Source: Microbacterium sp. 1.5R
Lineage (GTDB): Bacteria; Actinomycetota; Actinomycetes; Actinomycetales; Microbacteriaceae
Direction: 5' to 3'
Length of the DNA: 64,000 bases
Assembly (NCBI RefSeq): GCF_001889265.1
Contig: NZ_CP018151.1
Location: 1-64,000, forward strand
Part shown: in pieces, positions 12,031 to 19,786 of the stretch
How positions within the stretch are numbered: the stretch's first letter is position 1
How the letters are laid out: each line of letters begins with the position of its first letter
Notes under the pieces: generated by a model
Told to the model about the DNA's origin: nothing
Databases searched by the model: none
Seen by the model: only the letters and a program-made list of their open reading frames with translations
Translations under genes and position numbers: made by a program

Positions 12031-12974
12031 CCACGAACAACGACGACTACCAGGGCGGGCACACGCCCCTTACTCCCCCGCCGGCATCCGCGCCGCAGGG
12101 ACAGGAGCCCACACCGGCACCGGCACCGCCGCCCGCGCAGGCGCAGGCGGCACCGGCCGATGCCGGCCGCTCTTCGGGGACGACGGCGATCATGATCGTC
12201 ACGGCGATCGTCGGAGGCATCGCGCTTCTCGGAGCGGGCGGGTCGGCGGCTGTCGCCGCCACCGGCAGCATGATGGCCTCCACTCAGGGCAGCGACGCCG
12301 TGCTGACCGAGGATGCGTCCGGCATCGACACGCTCGACCTCGACGTGGATGCCGGCAACATGCGCATCGAGTTCGGTGACGTCGATGAGGCCGAGCTGGC
12401 AGTGACGAACGCTCGCGGCCCTGCCTGGAGACTCGAACGCGAGGGCGACGAGCTGATCGTCCGCAGCCCGGAGTTCCGCTTCGGATGGTGGTTCGGCGAG
12501 TGGTTCGGCGACGACCAGTCGGCGGTGCTGACCCTGCCCGAAGAGCTGAGCGACGCGCAGCTCGATGCCGACCTCACTCTCGATGCGGGCAGTCTCGATG
12601 TGGTCGGAGACTTCGGTGCCCTCGACGTCACGGTCAACGCCGGTGCGCTCGATGTCGAAGGTGCGGCGAGCAGCCTCAGCATCGACATGAGCGCGGGTCG
12701 TGCCGATGCGATGCTCGACGGCGTCGACGCGGCCGATCTCAGTGTGTCGGCGGGCGACCTCACCGTCGAGCTGACGGGCCGGGCACCGTCTGAGACGACG
12801 ATCGACGTGAGCGCGGGCTCGGTCGATCTCACGGTTCCGGATGAGTCGTACTCGATCATCCAGGACGTCAGCGCCGGATCGCTCGACGCGAAGGTCGATC
12901 AGTCATCCGGCACCCGGAACACGATCGACGTCACACTTGCGGCAGGCAGTGTGACGATCCGTCCGGGCCGCTGA
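12027..12974 (+). CDS. Membrane-anchored DUF4097-type beta-helix surface protein
   Basis: The product is 315 aa. A Pro/Ala/Gln-rich cytoplasmic head (1-50) precedes one transmembrane segment (about 54-80). The extracytoplasmic domain repeats short beta units of the pattern LDVDAGNMRI / LTLDAGSLDVV / VNAGALDVEG / DMSAGRADA / VSAGDLTVE, each with an AG turn, as in DUF4097 (putative adhesin) domains. It is translationally coupled to the two-component genes and is probably their output or accessory protein in envelope stress sensing. That role is an inference from context. Confidence 0.75.
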   Translation: MTTNNDDYQGGHTPLTPPPASAPQGQEPTPAPAPPPAQAQAAPADAGRSSGTTAIMIVTAIVGGIALLGAGGSAAVAATGSMMASTQGSDAVLTEDASGIDTLDLDVDAGNMRIEFGDVDEAELAVTNARGPAWRLEREGDELIVRSPEFRFGWWFGEWFGDDQSAVLTLPEELSDAQLDADLTLDAGSLDVVGDFGALDVTVNAGALDVEGAASSLSIDMSAGRADAMLDGVDAADLSVSAGDLTVELTGRAPSETTIDVSAGSVDLTVPDESYSIIQDVSAGSLDAKVDQSSGTRNTIDVTLAAGSVTIRPGR

Positions 12975-12979
12975 TTCCG

Positions 12980-13017
12980 ATCGAGGGCGAGGGCGCGCCG
13001 GTGCCCTCGCCCTCGAT
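12980..13017 (+). terminator. Hairpin after the two-component operon
   Basis: The arms ATCGAGGGCGAGGGC (12980-12994) and its perfect complement (13003-13017) form a 15-bp stem with an eight-base loop, six bases after the stop codon. There is no clear T run. It separates the operon from the tRNA promoter. Confidence 0.7.
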
Positions 13018-13046
13018 TGGGTATTTCGGGAAATCTCCGGTAAAGT
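13017..13046 (+). promoter_or_regulatory. Promoter of the tRNA-Ile/tRNA-Ala genes
   Basis: TTGGGT (13017-13022) and TAAAGT (13041-13046) are 18 bases apart and would start transcription about seven bases before tRNA-Ile. Confidence 0.55.
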
Positions 13047-13059
13047 TTCGGAGGTTGAC

Positions 13060-13133
13060 GGGCCCATAGCTCAGGCGGTTAGAGCGCTTCACTGATAATG
13101 AAGAGGTCCCAGGTTCAAGTCCTGGTGGGCCCA
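13060..13133 (+). tRNA. tRNA-Ile (GAT anticodon)
   Basis: A 74-base cloverleaf. The acceptor arm GGGCCCA pairs with TGGGCCC (13126-13132), and the discriminator is A. The anticodon stem CTTCA/TGAAG encloses loop CTGATAA, with anticodon GAT at 13094-13096. The T arm is AGGTTCAAGTCCT. The 3' CCA is not encoded. It pairs with tRNA-Ala downstream, the usual arrangement after gyrA in Actinobacteria. Confidence 0.97.
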
Positions 13134-13159
13134 CTCCTCAACTAAATGAATACCCTCAC

Positions 13160-13232
13160 GGGGCCTTAGCTCAGTTGGTAGAGCGCCTGCTTTGCAAGCA
13201 GGATGTCAGGAGTTCGAATCTCCTAGGCTCCA
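13160..13232 (+). tRNA. tRNA-Ala (TGC anticodon)
   Basis: A 73-base cloverleaf. GGGGCCT pairs with AGGCTCC (one G-T pair). The anticodon stem CCTGC/GCAGG encloses loop TTTGCAA, with anticodon TGC at 13193-13195. The T arm is AGGAGTTCGAATCTCCT and the discriminator is A. CCA is not encoded. It is likely co-transcribed with the tRNA-Ile 26 bases upstream. Confidence 0.97.
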
Positions 13233-13250
13233 CACTGTGTTGAGACAGTT

Positions 13251-13287
13251 CGAGAAGGCCCCGCCATGTGCGGGGCCTTCTCGTTTT
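13251..13287 (+). terminator. Rho-independent terminator of the tRNA operon
   Basis: A perfect 14-bp stem (CGAGAAGGCCCCGC, 13251-13264, with its complement at 13270-13283), a five-base loop and TTTT at 13284-13287. Confidence 0.92.
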
Positions 13288-13293
13288 CGCATG

Positions 13294-13374
13294 TCTCCAC
13301 AGGTGTTAACAACCCTGTTAACAACTGCTCGCGCGGTGCGATCTGAGTGCACAGCTGTGGATGGACCTGTTAAC
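13294..13374. repeat. GTTAAC / DnaA-box-like cluster
   Basis: Three GTTAAC hexamers (13305-13310, 13317-13322, 13369-13374) lie with two DnaA-box-like words, TCTCCACA (13294-13301) and TGTGGATGG (13356-13364), in the gene-free stretch between the tRNA terminator and the next gene. The same combination is present in oriC. The function is unknown; DnaA binding is an inference. Confidence 0.5.
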
Positions 13375-13464
13375 AACGAGGGCGATGCGGCACCCGCCTC
13401 TCACTAGACCTCCTAGATATCAACCCCCCTCCGTATTCTCAGGTCGAGGGCGTAGCGTGCTGGC

Positions 13465-13746
13465 ATGACCGACGGGAAGACGATGATCCAGACCGAGATC
13501 GTGTTCGATGGATCGAGCTACTTACTCGCCCAGGATCAGAACATCGATGATCTGCGAGAACGTATCGAGTCAGCCACGAAGACCGCCGGCACCTTCGTCG
13601 ACATGGTCGTCGTCGGCAACCGGGCAGTCAGCGTGCTCATCACCCCGACGACGCAAGTGACGATCAGTGTGGCGACTGTGGCATATGACCCCCGCGATAC
13701 CGGTGACGTCGACTTCCCGTACACCGGTTTCTACGACGAGCTCTGA
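13465..13746 (+). CDS. Hypothetical protein, 93 aa
   Basis: I do not recognise this small acidic protein. It reads as alternating beta strands and one helix (DDLRERIESATKTA) and has no signal peptide or membrane segment. The start is set by a TAGCGT box at 13453-13458 followed by six bases and then the ATG, which predicts a leaderless message. The pattern of strands around a helix could be a small nucleotide- or protein-binding fold, but nothing is diagnostic. Confidence 0.65.
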   Translation: MTDGKTMIQTEIVFDGSSYLLAQDQNIDDLRERIESATKTAGTFVDMVVVGNRAVSVLITPTTQVTISVATVAYDPRDTGDVDFPYTGFYDEL

Positions 13747-13768
13747 CTCCACGCGTCTGAGCGGGTGA

Positions 13769-14299
13769 TCAGAGGTTCGGCCCGCGGATCATCCGCACCG
13801 GTCCTCTGGCGTCGTCGATGGACACCTTCTCGCCCTTCTGCGTCACGACGATCTCATCGCGCTCGGCGAGTGCAGCCGCGATTCGGCGGACATCCGACAT
13901 GGTCGAGCGCCACGAGTCCCCGCCCACAGTCCGGGCGACGTCACTCGGACAGATCGAAGACTCGCCCCGCTTGCGGATGAGCGCGCGCATCGCGGCCGCG
14001 ATCCTCTTGTCGAAGTCGTCGCCGGTGCGGTCCTCCCACCAGGGCGCCCCTCGTTCCCCGAGCGCGGTCTTCGCGTCCTGCACCCGACGTCGTGCGTCCG
14101 GCTCCTGCGCCTTCACCGCGCGCCGCGCAGCCATCAGCTCGTTGACCAGCTCCTGGCGGAACGTCTCGGGGATCGAGGGGTCGGTCGCGCGCCAACGCCG
14201 GCCCTCGATGACGACGTGATGACCGTCGGGCGTGCGCTCCGGACCGCTCGCACCGCCGCCGTTCGCACCGCCGCCCTTCGCGCTGTCGTCCGAGGTCAT
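13769..14299 (-). CDS. DUF3253 family protein
   Basis: The product is 176 aa from the ATG at 14299; an alternative ATG at 14320 adds seven residues, and neither has a convincing ribosome-binding site. A Gly-rich head is followed by a short strand/helix segment (HHVVIEGRRWRATDPSIPETFRQELVNEL) typical of these two-part proteins. The DUF3253 domain (about 95-170) resembles a winged helix: a helical part (AAMRALIRKRGESSICPSDVARTVGG) and a C-terminal strand pair. DNA binding is possible but unproven. It stands alone, oriented against the gene before it. Confidence 0.72.
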   Translation of the reverse strand: MTSDDSAKGGGANGGGASGPERTPDGHHVVIEGRRWRATDPSIPETFRQELVNELMAARRAVKAQEPDARRRVQDAKTALGERGAPWWEDRTGDDFDKRIAAAMRALIRKRGESSICPSDVARTVGGDSWRSTMSDVRRIAAALAERDEIVVTQKGEKVSIDDARGPVRMIRGPNL

Positions 14300-14364
14300 G
14301 AAGCCAGTCAATCCGACCATGATCAGGTCGACCAGGGGCTTGACCGCACCTGCGTACCCCCGAT

Positions 14365-14434
14365 CGGGAGGAGATCTGCGATGCGGAGGACGAGTCGACG
14401 GACAAGCGCCCTCCCGTGTGCGGATCTCCTCCCG
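14365..14434. repeat. Spaced 12-bp inverted repeat
   Basis: CGGGAGGAGATC (14365-14376) and its perfect complement GATCTCCTCCCG (14423-14434) are separated by 46 bases, between the 3' end of the peptidase gene and the 5' end of the DUF3253 gene. It could be a large terminator hairpin for the peptidase transcript or a pair of protein sites. Confidence 0.5.
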
Positions 14435-14453
14435 AACTGCTCTCGGTCGGGGG

Positions 14454-15569
14454 TCAGACGGCGCGCAGGTCGTGCGGGGCGACGTTGAGACGCTCGCACC
14501 CGTCGGCGGTCACGACGACGATGTCCTCGATGCGTGCGCCCCATCGGCCGGCGAAGTAGATCCCGGGCTCGATGCTGAACGCCATGCCCTCACGCAGCAC
14601 GAGATCGTTGCCGGGCGCGATGTAGGGCTCTTCGTGTACCGAGACGCCGATGCCGTGACCCGTGCGGTGCAGAAAGGCCTCGCCGAGCCCCGCCTCGGCG
14701 AGTACGGACCGCGCCGCGGCATCGACAGCCTCGGCCGTCGCGCCGGGGCGCACGGCGTCGACAGCGGCCTGCTGAGCGCGGACGAGCACGGCGATGCGAT
14801 CGGCGGCTTCACTGTCGGGTGTGCCGACCACGTAGGTGCGGGTGCTGTCGGAGTTGTAGCCGCTCGGCACGGCGCCGCCGATGTCGACGACGACGACGGC
14901 TCCGTCCTCGATCACGCGGTCGGACACCTCGTGGTGGGGATCCGCGCCGTTGGGTCCCGAGCCGACGATGACGAACTCGACGGTGCGGTGGCCCTCGGCC
15001 ACGATGGCCTCAGCGATGTCGGCCGCCACCTCGCGCTCGGTGCGCCCCGCCCGCAGCCACTCGGGCACTCGACGATGCACGGCGTCGATCGCGGAGCCGG
15101 CACGCCGGAGCTCGGCGACCTCTTCAGCATCCTTGATCATGCGTCCCTCACGCAGCACCGGGGTGGCGAGCTCGACGCGCACGTCGATCCGGTCGGCGAG
15201 CGGGATCACGTGCAACGCCGGCAGAGCGTCTGAAACTCCCACTCGCGTGACTGCGCCCAGGGCGGCGGCCACGAGGTCGTAGGGATTCTGTCCGTCGACC
15301 CAGTCGGAGACGGCGAGGCCGAGCTCACCCACCGCCGTGGTCCTGACCTTCGCCAACTCCATGCGCGGCACGATGACGGTGGGAGCGATGCCGGGTCCGA
15401 GCACGAGTGCGGTGAGGCGCTCGATCGTGTCTCCCTCGACGCCGACCAGATACTCCAGATCAGGGCCAGGACCCACCACTATCCCGTCGAGACCGGCGTC
15501 AGCGGCAAGCGCTGCTGCGCGGTCGAGTCGAGCGGCGTACACGGAGGCGGGGAACGGCAGTGTGCTCAC
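14454..15569 (-). CDS. M24-family Xaa-Pro aminopeptidase-like metallopeptidase
   Basis: The product is 371 aa. The N-terminal creatinase-like domain spans about 1-130. The C-terminal pita-bread domain carries all five metal ligands in order: Asp in VVVDIGG, Asp in YNSDSTRT, His in GTGHGIG, Glu in SIEPGIY and Glu in RIEDIV. It probably removes N-terminal residues from X-Pro peptides in the cytoplasm. The start is chosen as GTG 15569 because TAGCGT (rc of 15577-15582) ends seven bases upstream. An in-frame GTG at 15578 overlaps that box and would add three residues. Confidence 0.9.
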   Translation of the reverse strand: MSTLPFPASVYAARLDRAAALAADAGLDGIVVGPGPDLEYLVGVEGDTIERLTALVLGPGIAPTVIVPRMELAKVRTTAVGELGLAVSDWVDGQNPYDLVAAALGAVTRVGVSDALPALHVIPLADRIDVRVELATPVLREGRMIKDAEEVAELRRAGSAIDAVHRRVPEWLRAGRTEREVAADIAEAIVAEGHRTVEFVIVGSGPNGADPHHEVSDRVIEDGAVVVVDIGGAVPSGYNSDSTRTYVVGTPDSEAADRIAVLVRAQQAAVDAVRPGATAEAVDAAARSVLAEAGLGEAFLHRTGHGIGVSVHEEPYIAPGNDLVLREGMAFSIEPGIYFAGRWGARIEDIVVVTADGCERLNVAPHDLRAV

Positions 15570-15612
15570 GGCATCCACGCTACTGCGCCGGCCGTTCCCC
15601 GGGAACGGCGAC

Positions 15613-16062
15613 TCAGCTGACGGCGAGGCGGATGCGCTCGGTGAGAACCTTGCGGTTCGCGGCAGAGAGATCGAGCAGCGCGTATGCGGTCGGCCACATC
15701 GTGCCGTCGTCGAGGTTCGAGATCGGCTCGAAACCGAACGTGCCGTACCTGACCTTGAACTTGCTGGCCGGCTGGAAGAAGCAGAGCACCTTGCCGTCCT
15801 TGCCCCAAGCGGGCATGCCGTAATACGTCCGCGGCATGAGCTCGGGAGCGACCTCGGTCACGAGGTCGTGGAGCGCCTTCGACAGCTCTCGATCGTTGTC
15901 ATCGGGAAGCTTCGCGATCGCCGCCTCGAGGTCTGCGACACCCTCGGCCCGCACCTCCTCCGGGGTCTTCTTGGCACGAGACCGAGACTTGCGCTTGTCG
16001 GCCGCGGCCTCCTTCATCGCCTCGCGCTCTTCGGCACTGAAGTTCTTCTCGTTGTCAGCCAT
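15613..16062 (-). CDS. DUF1801 domain protein
   Basis: The product is 149 aa. The first 45 residues are Lys/Arg/Ala-rich. The DUF1801 domain follows (ALHDLVTEVAPELMPRTYYGMPAWGKDGKVLCFFQPASK onward), with the family's YYGMPAW core. These proteins are sometimes linked to iron handling or cold stress, but the role is not established. AAAGGAG precedes the ATG. A TAGTGT box (rc of 16103-16108), with the inverted repeat GTGTGA-N13-TCACAC (16080-16104) next to it, probably forms the promoter. Confidence 0.82.
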   Translation of the reverse strand: MADNEKNFSAEEREAMKEAAADKRKSRSRAKKTPEEVRAEGVADLEAAIAKLPDDNDRELSKALHDLVTEVAPELMPRTYYGMPAWGKDGKVLCFFQPASKFKVRYGTFGFEPISNLDDGTMWPTAYALLDLSAANRKVLTERIRLAVS

Positions 16063-16251
16063 GGCCGACTCCTTTCACTGTGTGATCTGCGATGAATCTC
16101 ACACTACGGATGTGGCGCACTGCTGTGCTTCTTGATTCGTGATCGATGTCTCGGGTCCGAGCATGACGAGCCGGACGCCTCTCGAGGCGAGGTTTCGTCC
16201 AGGATCGTCACGCGCGTACCCTCCCTGAACCCCGGCCACTATGGTGGACGC

Positions 16252-16674
16252 ATGGATATGCGGGTCGCGGCATACGCGGTCGTCACCGATGACGACGGTC
16301 GCATACTTCTCGCGCGCTGGACCGAGGGTCGTCGAGTGGCATGGACGATGCCCGGCGGAGGGCTGGAACCGGGTGAGGCTCCCGAGGACGCCGTGCGGCG
16401 TGAGCTCCGCGAGGAGACCGGCTACACGGTCAAGGTCGGCGAGCTGCTGGGCATTCATTCGAGGGTGATCCCGGCGAGCCAGCGGGTGAACCAGTCGGAT
16501 CAGCCTCTGCACACCCTGCGCATCGTCTACCGGGCGTCGGTGACGGGCGGGAAGCTGACATTCGAGGCCGATGGCTCGACCGACATGGCCGAGTGGTTCC
16601 CGCTCACAGCCGTGAAGGAACTGCAGAGGGTCAAGCTGGTCGACATCGCCCTGAGGATGGCCGGCATCCTCTGA
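16252..16674 (+). CDS. NUDIX hydrolase
   Basis: The product is 140 aa. The full Nudix box GGLEPGEAPEDAVRRELREETG is present at about residues 36-57 (interrupted here only by notation), preceding a beta-rich C-terminal half. It probably hydrolyses a nucleoside diphosphate linked to another group. The substrate cannot be read from the sequence. The ATG at 16252 lies six bases after TATGGT (16240-16245), a leaderless arrangement. The open frame continues 40 codons upstream but lacks promoter or RBS support there. It converges on ybaK with a one-base gap. Confidence 0.88.
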   Translation: MDMRVAAYAVVTDDDGRILLARWTEGRRVAWTMPGGGLEPGEAPEDAVRRELREETGYTVKVGELLGIHSRVIPASQRVNQSDQPLHTLRIVYRASVTGGKLTFEADGSTDMAEWFPLTAVKELQRVKLVDIALRMAGIL

Positions 16675-16675
16675 C

Positions 16676-17191
16676 TCAGTCGCGGGCCTCTTCGGGCACC
16701 GAGATGTCGGCGACTGTGGCACCGTACGCGGCGATGAGGTCATCGGCATCGACGAAGAGGCTGTAGCCGTGAGCGCCGGCACCCATGGCGATCCGCTGCC
16801 CGACGATCGACTCGTCGGCGAAGACCGGCCAGTCCGTGGTGCTGCCGATGGGCACGATTGTTCCGCGCTCGTAGCCGGTCGCCGCGAGGGCGAGATCCGG
16901 CTCGGGCAGGCGGAGCTTGTTCACTCCGACGACCGCACGCAGCTTCGGCCACGAGATCGATCTGCCGCCGGGAACCAGCGCGAAGAGATACGTGTCGTCC
17001 GAACGCTTGACGACGAGCGTCTTGACGATGCCGGACGGAGGGATGCCGAGCAGCTCAGCCGCCTCGAAGAGACTGCGGGCGGCAGGACGCTCGCGGATCT
17101 CGATGTCGAGTCCGCGAGCCGCTGCGGCGTCCCTCACCCGGGCATGGAGATCCCCCGGCTCAGTGGCCGGGGGCTCCGATGTCGAGGTCAC
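16676..17191 (-). CDS. YbaK/EbsC-family aminoacyl-tRNA deacylase
   Basis: The product is 171 aa. The YbaK/ProX editing fold spans most of the chain, with the family's lysine in IVKTLVVK, a glycine-rich turn GGRSISWPKLRAVVG and the GTIVPIG segment. It likely deacylates mischarged tRNAs in trans, such as Cys- or Ala-tRNA(Pro). The GTG start overlaps the stop of the upstream gene by four bases (GTGA), so the two are translationally coupled. Confidence 0.88.
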   Translation of the reverse strand: MTSTSEPPATEPGDLHARVRDAAAARGLDIEIRERPAARSLFEAAELLGIPPSGIVKTLVVKRSDDTYLFALVPGGRSISWPKLRAVVGVNKLRLPEPDLALAATGYERGTIVPIGSTTDWPVFADESIVGQRIAMGAGAHGYSLFVDADDLIAAYGATVADISVPEEARD

Positions 17192-17688
17192 GCGTCAGGT
17201 GCGGAGAGCGGGTCGTCGGCGACCCAGAGCTCGTCGTCTGCGCGCAGTGCCTGCCACGCGGCGTAGAGAACGCCGGCCGCTGCGGCGACTCCGAGGATCA
17301 GGGCGATGACCGAACCGACGCTCGGGCCCTTCGGCTCGGGCTGAGTGGCCTTCCTGACCTTCTTCACGACGCCTTCGCGCTTGGCGTTCGCGACATCCCA
17401 CGCGGTGAGCGCGGTGCCGACGACTCCGCCGACGATCGGGACGACCTTGTCGTCCACCACGTGGTGACCGAAGCGGACGCCGCGGTCGACGACCGGTGCG
17501 ACGCGACGGTTGTAGGTGTCCTGGACGACAGGACCGACCTGCTCGCGACCGAAGTGGCCGAGCTGACGTCCGGCTTCACGCGCGACGTCGGCGGCGTGGC
17601 CGACGAGGACCTGCTGGTTCTCCCAGAGCTGGTTGGCGTCGTTCTGAAGACGACGCAGCTCCTTCTTCCGCTTGCGGCTGATGCTCAC
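17188..17688 (-). CDS. Hypothetical membrane-associated protein, 166 aa
   Basis: This begins with a basic stretch (VSISRKRKKELRRLQNDA), continues as a largely helical amphipathic segment, and ends with a glycine/alanine-rich transmembrane helix near residues 127-147 plus a short acidic tail. I do not recognise the function. The GTG start is favoured over an ATG 36 bases upstream because AGGAG lies six bases before it. It is coupled to the YbaK gene. The fold resembles a tail-anchored envelope protein. Confidence 0.65.
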   Translation of the reverse strand: MSISRKRKKELRRLQNDANQLWENQQVLVGHAADVAREAGRQLGHFGREQVGPVVQDTYNRRVAPVVDRGVRFGHHVVDDKVVPIVGGVVGTALTAWDVANAKREGVVKKVRKATQPEPKGPSVGSVIALILGVAAAAGVLYAAWQALRADDELWVADDPLSAPDA

Positions 17689-17833
17689 GATGCTCTCCTG
17701 TCGATTGGAGTACGGATTCCCCATCTTGCCACGCGACCGTGTATGGGGCGAGGGAATCGCCGAACCCTTGCGTCGGAGGCCGATGAGCGCTAGACGCGGG
17801 CCAACTCATGGGAAGCTCTGCGAGAATGGACCC

Positions 17834-18391
17834 ATGGCTCACGCTTCTCATGTCGCAACCCTGCACACCAACCACGGTGACATCGTCATCAACCTCTTCG
17901 GCGACCACGCCCCGAAGACGGTCAAGAACTTCGTCGGCCTCGCCGACGGCACCCAGGAGTGGACGCACCCCGCCACCGGCAAGCCGGGCGAGGGTGCTCT
18001 CTACAAGGACGTCATCTTCCACCGCATCATCCCGAACTTCATGATCCAGGGCGGCGACCCGCTCGGACAGGGCGTCGGGGGCCCCGGATACAACTTCGAC
18101 GACGAGATCAACATGGAGCTCAACTTCAACGAGCCCTACATCCTCGCCATGGCCAACGCCGGTCTGCGTCGCAACGCCATCACAGGCAAGGCCGAGGGCA
18201 CCAACGGCTCGCAGTTCTTCATCACGACCGACCCCACCCCCTGGCTCCAGGGCAAGCACACGATCTTCGGCGAGGTCGCCGATGACGCCTCCAAGGCTGT
18301 CGTCGACGCGATCGCCGCTGTGCCGACGGCTGCGGGCGACCGTCCCATCGAGCCGGTCGTGCTGCAGTCGATCGACATCGTCGCGGCCTGA
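17834..18391 (+). CDS. ppiB: Cyclophilin-type peptidyl-prolyl isomerase
   Basis: The product is 185 aa. It catalyses cis-trans isomerisation of X-Pro bonds in the cytoplasm. Cyclophilin motifs are present: VIFHRIIPNFMIQGGDP, GTNGSQFFITT and the tryptophan in PTPWLQGKHTIFGEV. There is no signal peptide. The ATG sits six bases after GAGAAT, a weaker -10 than in neighbouring genes. An open frame extends upstream but is not supported. The position close to crgA is conserved in Actinobacteria. Confidence 0.93.
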   Translation: MAHASHVATLHTNHGDIVINLFGDHAPKTVKNFVGLADGTQEWTHPATGKPGEGALYKDVIFHRIIPNFMIQGGDPLGQGVGGPGYNFDDEINMELNFNEPYILAMANAGLRRNAITGKAEGTNGSQFFITTDPTPWLQGKHTIFGEVADDASKAVVDAIAAVPTAAGDRPIEPVVLQSIDIVAA

Positions 18392-18412
18392 CGCCGACGC
18401 TGGCCGATCCGG

Positions 18413-19315
18413 ATGACGACGCCTGAGTTCGCGGACAACCGCGACAACTTCTGCTACCGGCATCCGGATCGGCAGAGCTTCGTGCTCTGTCAGCGGTGCC
18501 TGCGCACGATCTGCCCCGAATGCCAGACGCAGGCGGCTGTCGGGGTCATCTGCCCCGAGTGCATGGCCGCAGAGCGAAAGAACCGCAGTCCCGCCCAGAA
18601 GCGCGCCGAGCGTCGCTGGGGCGGGCGCGGCGCCGCACTCGCCTCGCGTGGCAGCGGCAAGCCCGTCGTCACGTACTCGCTGCTGGCGATCACGTCGTTC
18701 ATCGGGCTCCTTCAGCTCATCCCGGGAGTGGGCCAGGCGATCACGGGCCAGCTGCTCTTCGCGGCGGGCTATCTGTATCCGGATCTGTCGCTCATGCCGT
18801 TCGAACCGTGGCGGCTTCTCACGGCGGTGTTCGTGCATGGCGGTTTCCTGCATCTCGCGCTCAACATGCTGGCGCTGTGGATGCTGGGTCAGAGTCTCGA
18901 ACCGATGCTCGGCCGAATCCGCTTCCTGTCGCTGTACCTGATCAGCGGACTCGGCGGTTCCGTCGCCGTCGCGCTGCTCGCGCCCGGAACCGCGACGGTG
19001 GGCGCCTCCGGCGCGATCTTCGGCCTGATGGCCGCCCTGCTGATCATCGGACGGCACATCGGCGCGAACGTGACCGGCATCCTCGTGATCCTCGGCATCA
19101 ACTTCGTCGTCGGCTTCGTGTTCTCTCAGAACATCGCCTGGCAGGCGCACCTCGGCGGGGCGATCGTCGGTGCGCTCGTGGCGTTCATCCTCACGAGGAC
19201 CCGACGGCGTGAGCAGCGGACGCTACAGATCGTGCTGCTCGTTGCCGTCGTTGTCGCGCTCGTCCTGATCGTCGCCCTGTTGGTACCGTTCCTGATCACG
19301 ACGGTTTACTCCTGA
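18413..19315 (+). CDS. Rhomboid intramembrane serine protease with N-terminal zinc motif
   Basis: The product is 300 aa. The N-terminus carries a B-box-like cluster (C14, H17, C26, C29, C34, C37, C47, C50). A six-helix rhomboid domain spans about 85-265, with catalytic Ser199 in GASGAIFG and His246 in WQAHLGG. One extra hydrophobic helix is present at the C-terminus. It cleaves transmembrane substrates, which are unknown here. It starts 21 bases after ppiB and may share its transcript. Confidence 0.92.
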   Translation: MTTPEFADNRDNFCYRHPDRQSFVLCQRCLRTICPECQTQAAVGVICPECMAAERKNRSPAQKRAERRWGGRGAALASRGSGKPVVTYSLLAITSFIGLLQLIPGVGQAITGQLLFAAGYLYPDLSLMPFEPWRLLTAVFVHGGFLHLALNMLALWMLGQSLEPMLGRIRFLSLYLISGLGGSVAVALLAPGTATVGASGAIFGLMAALLIIGRHIGANVTGILVILGINFVVGFVFSQNIAWQAHLGGAIVGALVAFILTRTRRREQRTLQIVLLVAVVVALVLIVALLVPFLITTVYS

Positions 19316-19324
19316 TCAGAAGTT

Positions 19325-19397
19325 GTTAACAGGTTTGTTGACCGATGTGAATAACATCTGTGTAATTCTCCCCATGTTGGGGATAACCTGTGGATAA
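19325..19397. repeat. DnaA-box cluster with GTTAAC
   Basis: GTTAAC (19325-19330) is followed by three DnaA-box-like words in the same orientation: TGTGAATAA (19346-19354), TGGGGATAA (19378-19386) and the exact consensus TGTGGATAA (19389-19397). They fill the gap between the rhomboid stop and a bidirectional terminator, about 18 kb from oriC. Confidence 0.6.
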
Positions 19398-19401
19398 CTC
19401 A

Positions 19402-19441
19402 GAAGAAGGCCCCTCTCGCCAACGCGAGAGGGGCCTTCTTC
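19402..19441. terminator. Bidirectional terminator between rhomboid and crgA
   Basis: A perfect 18-bp stem (19402-19419 with 19424-19441) has a four-base CAAC loop and serves convergent genes on both sides. Confidence 0.9.
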
Positions 19442-19460
19442 GAAATCGGTGGGGCGGGCG

Positions 19461-19700
19461 TCAGCGCCAGCGTGTGGTCATCAGGAACCCGATCAGGGCG
19501 ATGCCCAGGCCGATCGCAAGGTTCCAGTTGTCGAGCCCCGGGATCGGGAACTGCATGCCCGAGATGTAGAACACGAGGATCCACACGAGACCGAGGAGCA
19601 TGAAGCCGACCATCACCGGCTTGAACCACACGGCGTTGGGTGCGGCTTCGCCTTCGCTGCGCGGAGCTTCGGGTTCTTCGGTCTTGCGGTCGCGTGCCAT
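19461..19700 (-). CDS. crgA: Cell division protein CrgA
   Basis: The product is 79 aa with two transmembrane helices (about 28-48 and 58-75) after a charged head. This is the actinobacterial septum-associated protein that interacts with FtsZ-ring and wall-synthesis proteins. The ATG at 19700 lies six bases after TACACT (rc of 19707-19712), indicating a leaderless mRNA. The longer in-frame reading would add 41 basic residues overlapping the sortase promoter and is rejected. Confidence 0.92.
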   Translation of the reverse strand: MARDRKTEEPEAPRSEGEAAPNAVWFKPVMVGFMLLGLVWILVFYISGMQFPIPGLDNWNLAIGLGIALIGFLMTTRWR

Positions 19701-19786
19701 TCCCACAGTGTACCCAAGAGTGTCATATCGCGCGGAAAACCAGGGCCGCAGGGCGGGAGTACAGGTCTGGCGGATAGCATGTCGCC

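Noticed and set aside
13060..13232. tRNA genes as integration sites of a mobile element
   Set aside because: No integrase, no direct repeat of the tRNA 3' end and no foreign-looking segment follow; a terminator lies directly downstream.
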